Shown in pieces: positions 9,013-18,593 of a stretch of DNA of 64,000 bases (position 1 is the first letter of the stretch; every line of letters starts with the position of its first letter). Made by a program: the position numbers and the translations under genes. The notes under the pieces are model-generated. The model saw only the letters and a program-made list of their open reading frames with translations. It did not search any database and was not told the origin of the DNA. Source of the stretch: JBMFVE01 sp049966155 (GTDB lineage: Bacteria > Bacteroidota > Ignavibacteria > Kryptoniales > JAKASW01); NCBI GenBank assembly GCA_049966155.1, contig JBMFVE010000001.1, positions 722,706 to 786,705 of the forward strand, given 5' to 3'.

Positions 9013-9789
9013 ATGTCTGCAGCAAAACAAAAATTAGCTATTTTCAAATTTGCATCTTGTGATGGATGCCAATTGTCGCTGCTCGACGCTGAAGATGAAC
9101 TACTTTCTGTTGCAAATTCTGTTGAAATTGCGTTCTTTCCAGAAGCAAGCCGAAGAATGCTGAAAGGACCTTATGATATTGGAATAGTAGAGGGAAGTAT
9201 CACAACCCCTCATGATGTTGAACATATCCGTGAAATCAGAAAGCAATGCCATACACTCATCACAATTGGAGCTTGTGCGACAGCTGGTGGAATTCAGGCA
9301 TTACGCAACTGGAAAGACATTAAAGATTTCATAAAAATAGTCTACGCTTCAGCTGAATACATTTCAACGCTCGATAGATCCATGCCGATAGGTTCATTTG
9401 TACATGTTGACTTTGAACTCCGGGGATGCCCGATAAATAAATATCAGCTTATCGAGACAATTAACGCTTTTCTTAACAAACGCAAACCAAATATACCTTC
9501 ACATAGCGTTTGCATGGAGTGTAAGACGAAAGGGAATATTTGCGTTATGGTAGCGCATGGAATCCCTTGCCTTGGACCTGTCACCCACGCAGGGTGCGGC
9601 GCAATTTGTCCAGCTTATAATCGGGGCTGTTATGGATGCTATGGACCAGTTGAAAATCCAAACACATCATCTCTTTCCAAACAGATGTCTAACCTTGGCC
9701 AAACCAGACAGGATATCGTGCTTGCCTATAGAACCTTTAACGCGTACGCAGAATCTTTTCGAACGGAGAGTGAATCGCATGAAAAATAA
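9013..9789 (+). CDS. hydD: Sulfhydrogenase delta subunit ([NiFe] hydrogenase small subunit)
   Basis: A 258-residue small subunit. The proximal [4Fe-4S] ligands are seen in ASCDGCQ (C16, C19), GACATAGG and ELRGCPINKYQL. A Cys-rich C-terminal half (VCMECK, CLGPVTHAGCGAICPAYNRGCYGCYG) supplies ligands for the two further clusters. There is no twin-arginine leader, so the enzyme is cytosolic, as expected for group 3b. The last 11 bases overlap the start of hydA. Confidence 0.94.
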   Translation: MSAAKQKLAIFKFASCDGCQLSLLDAEDELLSVANSVEIAFFPEASRRMLKGPYDIGIVEGSITTPHDVEHIREIRKQCHTLITIGACATAGGIQALRNWKDIKDFIKIVYASAEYISTLDRSMPIGSFVHVDFELRGCPINKYQLIETINAFLNKRKPNIPSHSVCMECKTKGNICVMVAHGIPCLGPVTHAGCGAICPAYNRGCYGCYGPVENPNTSSLSKQMSNLGQTRQDIVLAYRTFNAYAESFRTESESHEK

Positions 9790-11098
9790 TAAAACGAATC
9801 CTCAACGGTTAACCATAAAAGTGGACTATCTTGCAAGAGTGGAAGGCGAGGGTTCCATGTTTGTCAGGGTCAAGGATGGTGAGGTGTCAGACTTTAAGTT
9901 CAAGATCTTCGAACCGCCTCGCTTTTTCGAGGCGTTTCTTCGTGGACGAAGATACTCTGAAGCCCCTGACATCACAGCTCGAATTTGCGGGATTTGCCCA
10001 ATTGCATACCAGATGAGTTCAGTTCATGCAATGGAATCTGTCTTCGGCATTCATGTTGATGAACAGGTTCGCCAGTTACGGCGCCTTCTTTACTGCGGTG
10101 AGTGGATCGAGAGCCACGCTTTACATATTTACATGCTGCATGCACCAGATTTCTTGGGGATGGAAGATGCAATCCAACTATCCAGAGCAAATCCACAGCT
10201 TGTTCAAGAGGGGTTGAAGCTAAAAAAAGCTGGAAATGAGCTGGTCTCAATTCTTGGAGGTAGGGAAATCCATCCTGTCAGCGTTCGGGTTGGGGGGTTT
10301 TACAAGGTGCCGGAGAGGAGCGATCTGGCGGGAGTTCGCGACCAACTGTTGTGGGCTAGGGAGGCGGCATACAAGACAGTACGTATGGTTTCGACATTTT
10401 CTTTTCCTGAACTGGAGCGCGACTATGAGTTTGTTTCTCTGAGACATCCAAACGATTACCCCATGAACGAAGGAAGACTTATCTCAAACAAAGGACTCGA
10501 TATAGACATACGAGAATATGAACTGGTCTTCCAGGAAAAACAGGTCCCTCATTCAAACGCACTGCAATCAATTTTAAAGGGACACGGTGATTATCTTGTG
10601 GGCCCACTGGCGCGTTTTAACCTAAATTTTGACAGGTTATCAAGTTTGGCTAAAGCCGCCGCCGAAGAGGTCGGGTTCATCCCTCCAGTTAAAAATCCAT
10701 TTAAGAGCATAATTGCGAGGGCTGTGGAGATCCTTTATGCATGTGATGAAGCTATACGAATCATTGACACTTATGAAAAACCCGAGAAGCCATTTGTTGA
10801 CTTTCGCGTCCAACCGGGCTTTGGATTTGGATGCACCGAAGCGCCTCGTGGTATCCTTTACCACAGATACCAGATTGGCGACGATGGGTTAATTAAAGAT
10901 GCAAAGATAGTTCCTCCAACTTCACAAAACCAGGCGTGCATTGAGCATGATCTCAAAGAATTCGTTACCGCCAATTTGCAACTTCCAAAAGAAGAACTGA
11001 CATGGAAGTGCGAGCAAGTTATACGCAATTATGACCCGTGCATTTCTTGCGCAACGCACTTCCTTAAAGTTGATATTAGAAATGAAACGACTCGGTGA
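9779..11098 (+). CDS. hydA: Sulfhydrogenase alpha subunit ([NiFe] hydrogenase large subunit)
   Basis: A 439-residue catalytic subunit of a group 3b hydrogenase. The nickel-iron site ligands are present: RICGICP near the N-terminus (C70, C73) and DPCISCATH at the C-terminus (C421, C424, with H427). Twelve residues follow H427 and would be the tail removed by the maturation protease encoded next. The start is ATG 9779, inside the end of hydD and behind GGAGAG; the much longer frame open from 9557 only reads through hydD out of frame. All key motifs are intact, so the enzyme should be active if the Hyp maturation proteins are encoded elsewhere. Confidence 0.95.
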   Translation: MKNNKTNPQRLTIKVDYLARVEGEGSMFVRVKDGEVSDFKFKIFEPPRFFEAFLRGRRYSEAPDITARICGICPIAYQMSSVHAMESVFGIHVDEQVRQLRRLLYCGEWIESHALHIYMLHAPDFLGMEDAIQLSRANPQLVQEGLKLKKAGNELVSILGGREIHPVSVRVGGFYKVPERSDLAGVRDQLLWAREAAYKTVRMVSTFSFPELERDYEFVSLRHPNDYPMNEGRLISNKGLDIDIREYELVFQEKQVPHSNALQSILKGHGDYLVGPLARFNLNFDRLSSLAKAAAEEVGFIPPVKNPFKSIIARAVEILYACDEAIRIIDTYEKPEKPFVDFRVQPGFGFGCTEAPRGILYHRYQIGDDGLIKDAKIVPPTSQNQACIEHDLKEFVTANLQLPKEELTWKCEQVIRNYDPCISCATHFLKVDIRNETTR

Positions 11099-11585
11099 AC
11101 AGGGAGGCAATTTTCGAAATCTCCGAATAGCAATAATTGGGGTTGGAAATGAATTTCGCGGAGATGATGCTGCAGGCCTGCTATGCGTCAGAAATTTAAA
11201 GAAATGTGTTCATCAAAATGAAGCAGAAATTGTAGAACTATCGGCCGATATCTCGACTCTCCTGGAGATTATTCCAAAATGGGACGCGGTTATTATTATA
11301 GACGCAATTCAATCAATTGCAGCCCCTGGAACAATACTTCGAATTGATCCCGCTAAAGCAATCAAAACAGGAGTTTACTTCAGCTCCTCGACCCATAGCA
11401 TTGACCTCTTTGAACTCATTAAATTATCTAAAATCACAAACAAACCAGAAGTACGGGTAGTGGTTTATGGAATCGTCGGAAAAAACTTCTCATTTTCAAC
11501 TATCGTCTCCCCTGTTGTCAAAGTTGCTACTGAACGTATTTGCGATCGTATTAAATGGGAGCTCCGTAAATTAGGCTACGGCTGA
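11082..11585 (+). CDS. Hydrogenase maturation protease (HycI/HybD family)
   Basis: A 167-residue endopeptidase that trims the C-terminal tail of the [NiFe] large subunit after nickel insertion. It has the family's opening IGVGNEFRGDDAAGLL, whose Glu is a nickel-sensing ligand, the Asp in VIIIDAIQ and the His in SSTHSIDLFEL. The ATG at 11082 overlaps the last 17 bases of hydA, so it is translationally coupled to its substrate. It is the last gene of the hydrogenase operon, only 53 bases before the convergent TPR gene. No obvious strong terminator hairpin was seen in that gap. Confidence 0.9.
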   Translation: MKRLGEQGGNFRNLRIAIIGVGNEFRGDDAAGLLCVRNLKKCVHQNEAEIVELSADISTLLEIIPKWDAVIIIDAIQSIAAPGTILRIDPAKAIKTGVYFSSSTHSIDLFELIKLSKITNKPEVRVVVYGIVGKNFSFSTIVSPVVKVATERICDRIKWELRKLGYG

Positions 11586-11638
11586 GTAATGCTATACCTT
11601 TGTTTAAATCGACAGCAGGAGAGTTAGTGAAAACTGCA

Positions 11639-12331
11639 TCAATTCATTTTCGCTTCTGCCAGATAAAAATCTACATTTTCCGCGTACGGCGAATTCGGAA
11701 ATTCTTTCTGAACTCGTGTAAGAAGTTCAACTGCTCGATCCTTTTTTCCTATCTTCATATAGTTGCGGGCTGCCCCGACTAAATACTCTGGTGTTAAAAA
11801 GTTTTTTGAATCCCGAGAAGCAGCCCTTTCATAGTACTCCGCGGCTTTTTCATGGTTTCCCTGAATGGCATAAACTTCTGCAACTCCTGCAAGTGCACTT
11901 GCCTGAAGAAACCTGTCACTACCATCGTAATCTTTGAAGTATTTCATCGCATTTACATAGTCACCAAGATAATAATAACAATCTGCCAGATAAATCTTTG
12001 CTTCTTCACCAGATTCTGTGCTACCGTAATTGTCAACAATGGCCTTCAAACCCGTAATGTTTCTGGCAGGATCACCATTTATGGCTAATTGATACGCTCC
12101 ACCGTTAAAATAATCAATTACATTGGCAAGCTGTGCCGCTGCTTTACTATTGTTAGACCTAATGTTATTAAGGTATGACACGATCACGATTACCGCAATA
12201 ACAAGTGCGGTGATTGTTCCACTTACCATCTTTCTATTGTTTCGAATGAAATCGGAAACTTTAAAATATACCGTAACCAGACGATCCTGCTTTAACTCTT
12301 TCTTTGTTATCTTCTTTCGTGGTTTAAGCAT
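11639..12331 (-). CDS. Membrane-anchored TPR protein (YfgM-like)
   Basis: About 230 residues. A basic N-terminus is followed by one membrane helix near residues 35-57 (MVSGTITALVIAVIVIVSYL), then a periplasmic helical region with tetratricopeptide repeats (EAKIYLADCYYYLGDYVNAMKYF, ASALAGVAEVYAIQGNHEKAAEYYERA, YLVGAARNYMKIGKKDRAVELL). The architecture resembles YfgM, a chaperone-like partner of the Sec translocon, or a YbgF-like protein. The start is taken as ATG 12331, behind AAAGGA; the frame is open up to 12364 without another good ribosome site. The exact role is not determined. Confidence 0.75.
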   Translation of the reverse strand: MLKPRKKITKKELKQDRLVTVYFKVSDFIRNNRKMVSGTITALVIAVIVIVSYLNNIRSNNSKAAAQLANVIDYFNGGAYQLAINGDPARNITGLKAIVDNYGSTESGEEAKIYLADCYYYLGDYVNAMKYFKDYDGSDRFLQASALAGVAEVYAIQGNHEKAAEYYERAASRDSKNFLTPEYLVGAARNYMKIGKKDRAVELLTRVQKEFPNSPYAENVDFYLAEAKMN

Positions 12332-12424
12332 GTTTAATCCTTTTATAAAATTTAGCATTAACACAATTAAAGGAAAAGAGATCTTGTATATCCATGGACA
12401 CGCAATATGTGTACAAGTGTTTAA

Positions 12425-14077
12425 TTACATTCTCTCCGGTGCTGAAATTCCAAGAATATTAAAGCCGTTGGCAAGAATGGTTCTGGCTGCCAGGCAGAGA
12501 GAAAGCCTTGCCATTGACAGATCCTTTTGGGGAATTACTACCCTGTGCACGTGATAAAAACGATGAAAAGCCTCAGCAATAGACTGAAGATAGTTTATTA
12601 CCCTGTGTGGTTCAAATGTAAATGCTGCGGACTCCACCACATCAGGAAAATCAGCAAACAACTTTGCAAGATTAATTTCTTCCTTTTCCTTCAAAAGAGA
12701 AAGATTTGCATTTACATTACCATTTACCAATATCTCTTCAGTTCTCAATCCCTCTGACTCTGCAAACCGTATAATGCTGGCAATGCGAGCATAAGCATAT
12801 TGAAGATAAAAAACGGGATTTTCATCACTTTGCTTTTTTGCCAGCTCTATATCAAAATTAAGATGCGTCCCGATGCTTCTCATTAAAAAGAAAAATCTCA
12901 CGGCATCGGAACCAACCCAATCGATCAACTCATCAAGAGTTATGAAGTTTGCTCGCCTGGTGGACATTTTTACAACTTCACCATTTTGCAAGATTGTTAC
13001 AAATTGATGAATTAAGACCTTTACTTTTTCAGTATCATAACCAAGCGCCTTAAGTGCAAGCAGAACGTCAGGATAGGTGGCTATGTGGTCAGCTCCAAAG
13101 ACATCCACAATAAGTTCAAACCCCCTCCGGAACTTTTCGATGTGATATGCAACATCAGGCAGCCGATATGTTGGTTCACCACTGTTCTTCACAATTACTT
13201 TATCCTGTTCACCTCCCACCGCGCTTGCTTTAAACCACTTTGCACCCTCTTTTTCATAAACCAAATTTGCCCTTTCGAGAGCGGCAATTGTTTCATCTAT
13301 CTTACCACTTTCGTAAAGAGAGTTCTCATTATAAAAAACATCAAACTCGATCCTGAGTCTTCTTAAGGTCCTTTTTATTTCTTCAAATATTTCCTGTTCG
13401 GCTCTCTGCTTGAAGATCCCTTCTGCCGGTTCGTTTAGTAAGCCGTCTCCATATTCTTCAAAAAGATGACGGGCAATATCTCGAATGTAATCCCCCTGGT
13501 AATAATCTTCCGGAAATTCAGTTTTCTTCCCAATGAGCTCAAGGTATCTCAACCGAACTGAATCGCCAAGAATCCGCATTTGCCTGCCAGCATTATTAAA
13601 ATAGTATTCCCGCGTAACATCATATCCTGTCCATTCAAGGATATTGGCAATCGTATCACCAAACACAGCATTTCTGCCATGACCAACTGTAAGAGGGCCA
13701 GTAGGATTCGCACTTACAAATTCGACCTGTGTTTTCTTTCCTTTTCCAACATTTGAGCGACCGTAAGTTTCACCTTCAATTAAAACCTTCCCTATAAGAG
13801 ATGTGAAATAGTTTGAAGTGAATGCAAAGTTTATGAAACCTGGTCCGGCAATTTCAACCTTCGATATAAGTGATGAATCATATCTGATGTTTCTAACAAT
13901 CTTTTCCGCGAGCTGCCGGGGATTTGTTTTTAATTCTCGGCCAGCAAGAAGAGCTATATTTGTTGAAAGATCCCCAAAAGATTCATTTCTGGGTTTCTCA
14001 AAGAGAATTTCTGAATTTATCGAAATTCCTAGGCTTAGCAAACTATCCTGTACTATAGATTTCAGATAACTCTTCAT
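12425..14077 (-). CDS. argS: Arginyl-tRNA synthetase
   Basis: A 550-residue class I aminoacyl-tRNA synthetase, normal family length. The N-terminal Add1 domain is followed by FVSANPTGPLTVGHGRN, which contains the HIGH-type motif (HGRN), and by YFNNAGRQM and FGADHIATYP. The KMSKS-like motif is KMSTR. A DALR anticodon-binding domain forms the C-terminus (YARIASIIRFAE ... RFYHVHRVV). It charges tRNA-Arg. Its ATG overlaps the stop of rsfS by 4 bases, so the order rsfS-argS is one transcript. Confidence 0.97.
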   Translation of the reverse strand: MKSYLKSIVQDSLLSLGISINSEILFEKPRNESFGDLSTNIALLAGRELKTNPRQLAEKIVRNIRYDSSLISKVEIAGPGFINFAFTSNYFTSLIGKVLIEGETYGRSNVGKGKKTQVEFVSANPTGPLTVGHGRNAVFGDTIANILEWTGYDVTREYYFNNAGRQMRILGDSVRLRYLELIGKKTEFPEDYYQGDYIRDIARHLFEEYGDGLLNEPAEGIFKQRAEQEIFEEIKRTLRRLRIEFDVFYNENSLYESGKIDETIAALERANLVYEKEGAKWFKASAVGGEQDKVIVKNSGEPTYRLPDVAYHIEKFRRGFELIVDVFGADHIATYPDVLLALKALGYDTEKVKVLIHQFVTILQNGEVVKMSTRRANFITLDELIDWVGSDAVRFFFLMRSIGTHLNFDIELAKKQSDENPVFYLQYAYARIASIIRFAESEGLRTEEILVNGNVNANLSLLKEKEEINLAKLFADFPDVVESAAFTFEPHRVINYLQSIAEAFHRFYHVHRVVIPQKDLSMARLSLCLAARTILANGFNILGISAPERM

Positions 14078-14460
14078 TTCAGCTTCTTATTATTTTTTCT
14101 GCCCGTATAAACTTTGTCATATATTCGCTGGACCTTAGCATCACCCCATAATTTCTCAAGTCCATAAAACTCCCGAGCATTATTGTGAAAGACATGTACA
14201 ACAATATCGACGTAGTCAAGCAGTACCCACTGCAGGTTCTCGAAACCTTCAGTGTGCCATACAGATTGGCCTTCCTTTTCCATGCCGGTCATTATGGCAT
14301 CTGCTATTGCTTTGACCTGAGTTTCGGAATCGCCGGAACATACAACGAAATAGTCTGTCATTGTGGTAAGTTTTCTCAAGTCCATTATTACCACATTGTT
14401 GGCTTTCTTTGTTAAGGCCAGTTTCGCTATTAGTCGTGGCAATGATTTTCTCCGCGCCAT
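14074..14460 (-). CDS. rsfS: Ribosome silencing factor RsfS
   Basis: A 128-residue member of the RsfS/DUF143 family. It binds ribosomal protein uL14 and blocks joining of the two ribosomal subunits when nutrients are scarce. Family blocks are clear: VVIMDLRKLTTMTDYFVVCSG, then GWVLLDYVDIVVHVF-type sequence (here QWVLLDYVDIVVHVFH) and REFYGLEKLWGDA. It lies directly between the LytR_C protein gene (1 base away) and argS (4-base overlap). Confidence 0.95.
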   Translation of the reverse strand: MARRKSLPRLIAKLALTKKANNVVIMDLRKLTTMTDYFVVCSGDSETQVKAIADAIMTGMEKEGQSVWHTEGFENLQWVLLDYVDIVVHVFHNNAREFYGLEKLWGDAKVQRIYDKVYTGRKNNKKLK

Positions 14461-14461
14461 T

Positions 14462-14947
14462 TTACTCCAGTGCCCATTTCGGTTTTAGTTTTGAAAAGTC
14501 CTTTCCTATGAGAACCTTCACATCTACATACGCATGAGGATCAATCTTTTGAACAACATTGGATCTGTCAACTCCAAGCGCAGATGCCACTCTTTTTGCA
14601 TTCTCGAGATTTCCAGCTGCGTCAACAACCTGAGTAATTTGCCTGTCAAAGGTCGAACCATTCCCCGATTCAACTACGTCGAACCCTCGCCTTCTGAGAA
14701 AGTTCGTAAATATCAAAGCAACATTCGGCTGACCACACTCGTTCTCAACACTCACTTGAATTACTCTCTCTACTCTTGTCGGGGGAGTGTCATCTGTACG
14801 TTCTGATCTTGCTGGGGGATGTATAAACAGTCGATCCAGGAACGAATAAACAAAAAGGAGTGCAATACCAACAACAACTATCCGAAAAGTGTACGCAGCA
14901 AGTTTTTTCAAATTTATTGTGGATTTGATCCTTCTCCTATTCTTCAT
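14462..14947 (-). CDS. Membrane protein with LytR C-terminal domain
   Basis: A 161-residue protein with a cytoplasmic basic start, one membrane helix near residues 18-40 (YTFRIVVVGIALLFVYSFL), and an extracytoplasmic LytR_C domain (VSVENECGQPNVALIFTNFLRRRGFDVVESGN ... ASALGVDRSNVVQKID ... VKVLIGKDF), quoted here in parts. The catalytic LytR-CpsA-Psr domain is absent, so it is not a cell-wall ligase by itself. It heads the rsfS-argS operon. Its function is unknown; the domain may bind wall or polysaccharide substrates. Confidence 0.8.
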   Translation of the reverse strand: MKNRRRIKSTINLKKLAAYTFRIVVVGIALLFVYSFLDRLFIHPPARSERTDDTPPTRVERVIQVSVENECGQPNVALIFTNFLRRRGFDVVESGNGSTFDRQITQVVDAAGNLENAKRVASALGVDRSNVVQKIDPHAYVDVKVLIGKDFSKLKPKWALE

Positions 14948-15024
14948 TTAAAAACATTAGAGAACACAAGGTTTGTCATAATCCCGGTTTTAATTTATCC
15001 GCAAAAAATAAGCAACAATACAAA

Positions 15025-15525
15025 CTACCTTGGTTCCCTATACCATCCCCATGGATTGCTGAAATAATAAGGGCTATAATAGTATGGGTTGTAAAATCTG
15101 GCCATTGGATTCTGATTGAACTGAATGTCAATCTGAAAATTATTTGACGGATGATAATTCAACTCAGCACGGGTAAGATAAATCCCATTAAAGGCTTGAG
15201 AAAATTTATTTCCCATACTATTGTATGGAGAATTGATTAAGCTAACGTCTGCGCTCAGTGTAAGCGGATCGCTTATCTTATATGAAAGGCTGTTAGTGTA
15301 CATTCCAACAGCAATCGACTGGTTGCCTAACGTCATGTAGCTCATCGACAGGGATTGCCGCATTGAAAGGTTTGCCGGGTTAAAGAAGCCGAAAAGGAGC
15401 CCCTCACTCGGTCGTAAAAGCGAACTTTCAACGCTCGGCTGGTCATTAAGCTGCTGCTTGAACTGTGCAAACGCTGAGGAAACAACAACCATTATAATTA
15501 CGAATATTATCGATATCTTTTTCAT
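15025..15525 (-). CDS. Secreted hypothetical protein
   Basis: A 166-residue protein with a clear signal peptide (MKKISIIFVIIMVVVSSAFA, cleavage after residue 20). The mature part looks like beta-strands of alternating polarity (SMSYMTLGNQSIAVGMYTN, LSADVSLINSP, RAELNYHPSNNFQIDIQFNQ) and ends in a Tyr/Pro-rich tail with repeated NPYYYSPYYFSNP. This suggests a small outer-membrane or periplasmic beta protein. I do not recognise the family. It is followed by the LytR_C gene 77 bases downstream and may or may not share its transcript. Confidence 0.6.
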   Translation of the reverse strand: MKKISIIFVIIMVVVSSAFAQFKQQLNDQPSVESSLLRPSEGLLFGFFNPANLSMRQSLSMSYMTLGNQSIAVGMYTNSLSYKISDPLTLSADVSLINSPYNSMGNKFSQAFNGIYLTRAELNYHPSNNFQIDIQFNQNPMARFYNPYYYSPYYFSNPWGWYREPR

Positions 15526-15749
15526 CTTTTTCCTCCACTAACACAAGAATTTTAAACAACTCGCAAGTAAATGTCAAATCATCAAACAGGTACCGGTATA
15601 TTTCCGCCTTAAGGATTCCTCAATTAGATGCAATTTTGCACTGAAACGTTTAACATAAAAGGCCAGCATGTGACCAGTCCATACACTAACGTTATACTGG
15701 CATCGTTTTATTAGAAACCAAAATAAACTTCTGTCATCAAACCAGTGGA

Positions 15750-15986
15750 ATGAATATGGAAAAAATAACTTTACATACCACAATTGAAGAAATCGTAACG
15801 GAACTACCAGAGTCTGTAAGTTATCTGATGCAAAAGGGAATAAAGTGCATTGCGTGTGGAGAACCTATTTGGGGAACACTGGAATCAGCCGCAAAGGAAA
15901 AAGGGTTCGATGAAAAGACAATAGAAAAGTTCGCAGAGGAATTAAACGAACTCGCTGAAAGGAAGTATACCCGGAAGAATTCCTAG
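15750..15986 (+). CDS. DUF1858 domain small protein
   Basis: A 78-residue cytosolic protein matching the DUF1858 pattern: TTIEEIVTELPESVSYLMQKGIKC followed by a C-x-x-C (CIAC), then a helical tail. The family is often found beside or fused to redox and hybrid-cluster-type proteins. Its function is unknown; the cysteine pair may bind a metal or cluster. An alternative start two codons in (ATG 15756) is equally possible. It stands alone on the plus strand and converges on the helicase gene, with 18 bases between the stops. Confidence 0.75.
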   Translation: MNMEKITLHTTIEEIVTELPESVSYLMQKGIKCIACGEPIWGTLESAAKEKGFDEKTIEKFAEELNELAERKYTRKNS

Positions 15987-16004
15987 CAAATCATCAATTT
16001 ATTT

Positions 16005-18593
16005 TCAATTCAAAATCTCGCTCACTTCTGCCGTCCATGTGCATGTCGGGTAGTTTGAACAGCCAACAAAAAGGCCCCTTTTGCCTCGTCGTATCTTGAG
16101 CCTTCCACCACAGATGGGACACTCCTCGCCCTTCTCCTCCAGAATCGCTTCAATCATCCTGGCACCAGCAGGGATTGAAACACATCCAGCCTCTGAACAC
16201 CTGGCAACATATATTCCCTTGACGATAGCTAATTCAAGTCTCCCACCACACTGAGGGCAGTATGGGCTTGCATCATACCCATCTGCTGATATTTTATCGG
16301 AGTCATGAGGCAAAATATTCAAAAGGGCAGACACGACTTCCCGGTTATCAATTCGAAATGAAATTGGAGTCTGTCGGTTCAATATGTCAAAAACACTAAT
16401 AATGCTGTCGTCAATAATCCAGATGAAGTAAGGAGCTTTTGTAGAAGATATAAGCTTTACTGACTTAAGATTATTCTGCAATGTGGTCATCTCCAGATTC
16501 TTAAATTCCTGGGATGATTCAATGGTGGGGTTGAGCACATACCTGAAGAATTGAAGCTTTGTACTTGATGGCTGAATCAGCCTTATGTTCTCAGTAGAAT
16601 TTGCCACATCCCTTAGTAACATCAATACACCCCTCGCAAAATCGTCATGGAAATTTAATCCAGGAAAATTATTTATTAAACCATTTTTACCAAAGGAGCT
16701 CAATTCTACGGGATGGATTAACTTTTCAGTACGAATTTTTGTAAGTACCGAACGAAGCAGAGTATCTTCATCTGCTCTTTCTTCCAGGTATCGAAAATTC
16801 CCAACAAATATCAGGCGTTTTTTTGCTCTGGTGATTGCAACATTTAAAAGTCGTTCAGATTGACTCACATCATCCAATTGTATTGGAGAACTTGAGTGCA
16901 ACAGCAATCCAATTGGAAGAGGGTTATCGTCTACAAAATCAAAAACGATTACATCTCTTTCATTCCCCTGAAACGTATGAACTGTTGCAACTGAAATAAT
17001 AGCGGGATCAAGCTTCATGCTCTTCAAAGCACCTTTGAGCAGCCGAACCTGAGCACGATATGGAGTGATAATCCCAACTGTCTTTGCACCTCTTTTAAGA
17101 GCGTCAAATGCAGCACCAAAAGAAATCAATGCGGATAATAGGTTGGCCCTGCTGTTTGAATGAGCCTCATGAAAGCATTTTGGCTGCAAAGCTTCTGTGT
17201 CGTAAAATAGAAGTTCGTCACCAATAATCGAAGCCTGCTTCGATTCCACTGTTTCAAGGTTTCCGCCGTACATTCGGTCGTTGATAAGATCTACCAAAAC
17301 TTTGGGCATTCGATACTGTCTTCGCAAAATTTTTAAGTGTGCAATCTCATCTTTTCTTAGAGCACTCCGAACACCTATCTCCCGAAAAATATCCCTTGAA
17401 AGTATATCCAGTACCCTTGTTGATGACTGCGTTATTGGCGGGATTTGCATAAAATCGCCAAAAATTCCTATCCTTTTTTTTGCCAAAGAAGCAGCAAAAA
17501 AGACATACGGCAAATACATCATACTTGCCTCATCCACTAGGACACTGTCAAAGCTTCGCGAATACACTTCAGGAGCAATGGCTGATTTTGCTGCAGTGCA
17601 CGCAACAAGATTCGCATTTTGAACGAGCTTGCTTTCTATTTTGTAAGCTTCCTGCCTCAGCTCACGAAGCTTGTTGCGCAAATCGAATAACCTCTTTGAA
17701 GCTGTTGCGGCTGTCTTTTTTCCTGTGCTTCCTTTTATCTTATACAAGAGAGATCTGGTTTCATTCTCTATCTTAGATATAGATACATATAGAGATGAAA
17801 ACTTGTTGCGTCCAACATAGGAAGGGATTGCCCAGGGGTATTCTTCAATTTCTGGAAGGCGTGGAATACCCAGTCGGAGAAACTTCCCATCAATGTAATC
17901 CTTCTCGTTTTTTAAATAGTGTAACGTCTTATACATGGCAACGTCCACAGCCATATTGGTGTTGGACAATATTAAAACCTTCTCCCCATTGGCAACAAGA
18001 TTTGCAGCTGCATATGCAAGCGTTTCAGTTTTTCCTGTGCCCGGGGGCCCCCAGACAAACGTCACTTTCTGACTACAAACTGCTTTCACAGCGCTTATTT
18101 GGTATTCGTTTGCGATGCCAGACTTAATTGACAGTGAAAAACTGGAGATATCGGGGCTTACGTGTACATCAGTATCAGGATAAAAAACAGAAACAGCAAC
18201 AGGCAAGTCCTCTCCTGATTTTTCTTGCAATCTTTCTATTAATTCTTCAAGAAGAAAATAGGCCGCAGCTCTCATTTTCACCAGTTCTGCAACATCACCA
18301 ATAAAGCTTTCAAGCAATAACACAACGCGATCACCCTCTACCCCCACAACAAAACCCATTGTGACTTCATCAGTAGTTTCAACCTCAACCGGGACATCTT
18401 CAAGGGATCTTAGATCTTCCTCGATTGTGAACTCGTATAAAAAACCCGTTTCTGTAATGCCAACTTTATGGCCCTCTTTCAAGATGTAGCTATGCGAAGC
18501 AAATTTCTTTTGAGCTTCTATTTCGTTTTGTAAAGCTGTTATAAACAAACCGATACGTTTTTCTAATTCTTCATTCATGTTACTCTCATTCAT
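16005..18593 (-). CDS. Superfamily 1 helicase (DNA2/NAM7 type) with C-terminal zinc ribbons
   Basis: An 862-residue predicted nucleic-acid helicase. Walker A is WGPPGTGKTETLAY near residue 180; Walker B is VLVDEASM near 350; later motifs are FGDFMQIPP, ILRRQYRMP, ATVHTFQGNERDVIVFD and LLNVAITRAKKRL, typical of the UPF1/DNA2 group. After about 200 unrecognised residues come two topoisomerase-type zinc ribbons (CPQCGGRLEL and CPICGGRLKI ... CSNYPTCTW). The ATG overlaps the stop of the lamin-tail gene by 4 bases; an alternative start five codons in (ATG 18578) has a better GAGAG ribosome site. Substrate (DNA or RNA) cannot be told from sequence. Confidence 0.85.
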   Translation of the reverse strand: MNESNMNEELEKRIGLFITALQNEIEAQKKFASHSYILKEGHKVGITETGFLYEFTIEEDLRSLEDVPVEVETTDEVTMGFVVGVEGDRVVLLLESFIGDVAELVKMRAAAYFLLEELIERLQEKSGEDLPVAVSVFYPDTDVHVSPDISSFSLSIKSGIANEYQISAVKAVCSQKVTFVWGPPGTGKTETLAYAAANLVANGEKVLILSNTNMAVDVAMYKTLHYLKNEKDYIDGKFLRLGIPRLPEIEEYPWAIPSYVGRNKFSSLYVSISKIENETRSLLYKIKGSTGKKTAATASKRLFDLRNKLRELRQEAYKIESKLVQNANLVACTAAKSAIAPEVYSRSFDSVLVDEASMMYLPYVFFAASLAKKRIGIFGDFMQIPPITQSSTRVLDILSRDIFREIGVRSALRKDEIAHLKILRRQYRMPKVLVDLINDRMYGGNLETVESKQASIIGDELLFYDTEALQPKCFHEAHSNSRANLLSALISFGAAFDALKRGAKTVGIITPYRAQVRLLKGALKSMKLDPAIISVATVHTFQGNERDVIVFDFVDDNPLPIGLLLHSSSPIQLDDVSQSERLLNVAITRAKKRLIFVGNFRYLEERADEDTLLRSVLTKIRTEKLIHPVELSSFGKNGLINNFPGLNFHDDFARGVLMLLRDVANSTENIRLIQPSSTKLQFFRYVLNPTIESSQEFKNLEMTTLQNNLKSVKLISSTKAPYFIWIIDDSIISVFDILNRQTPISFRIDNREVVSALLNILPHDSDKISADGYDASPYCPQCGGRLELAIVKGIYVARCSEAGCVSIPAGARMIEAILEEKGEECPICGGRLKIRRGKRGLFVGCSNYPTCTWTAEVSEILN

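Noticed and set aside
9557..9778. 74-codon N-terminal extension of hydA
   Set aside because: It reads through the 3' part of hydD in another frame, has no ribosome site and no similarity to large-subunit N-termini; ATG 9779 has GGAGAG and fits the family.
11600..12554. Plus-strand frames across the TPR and argS region
   Set aside because: They are antisense to clearly coding genes and have no recognisable protein features.
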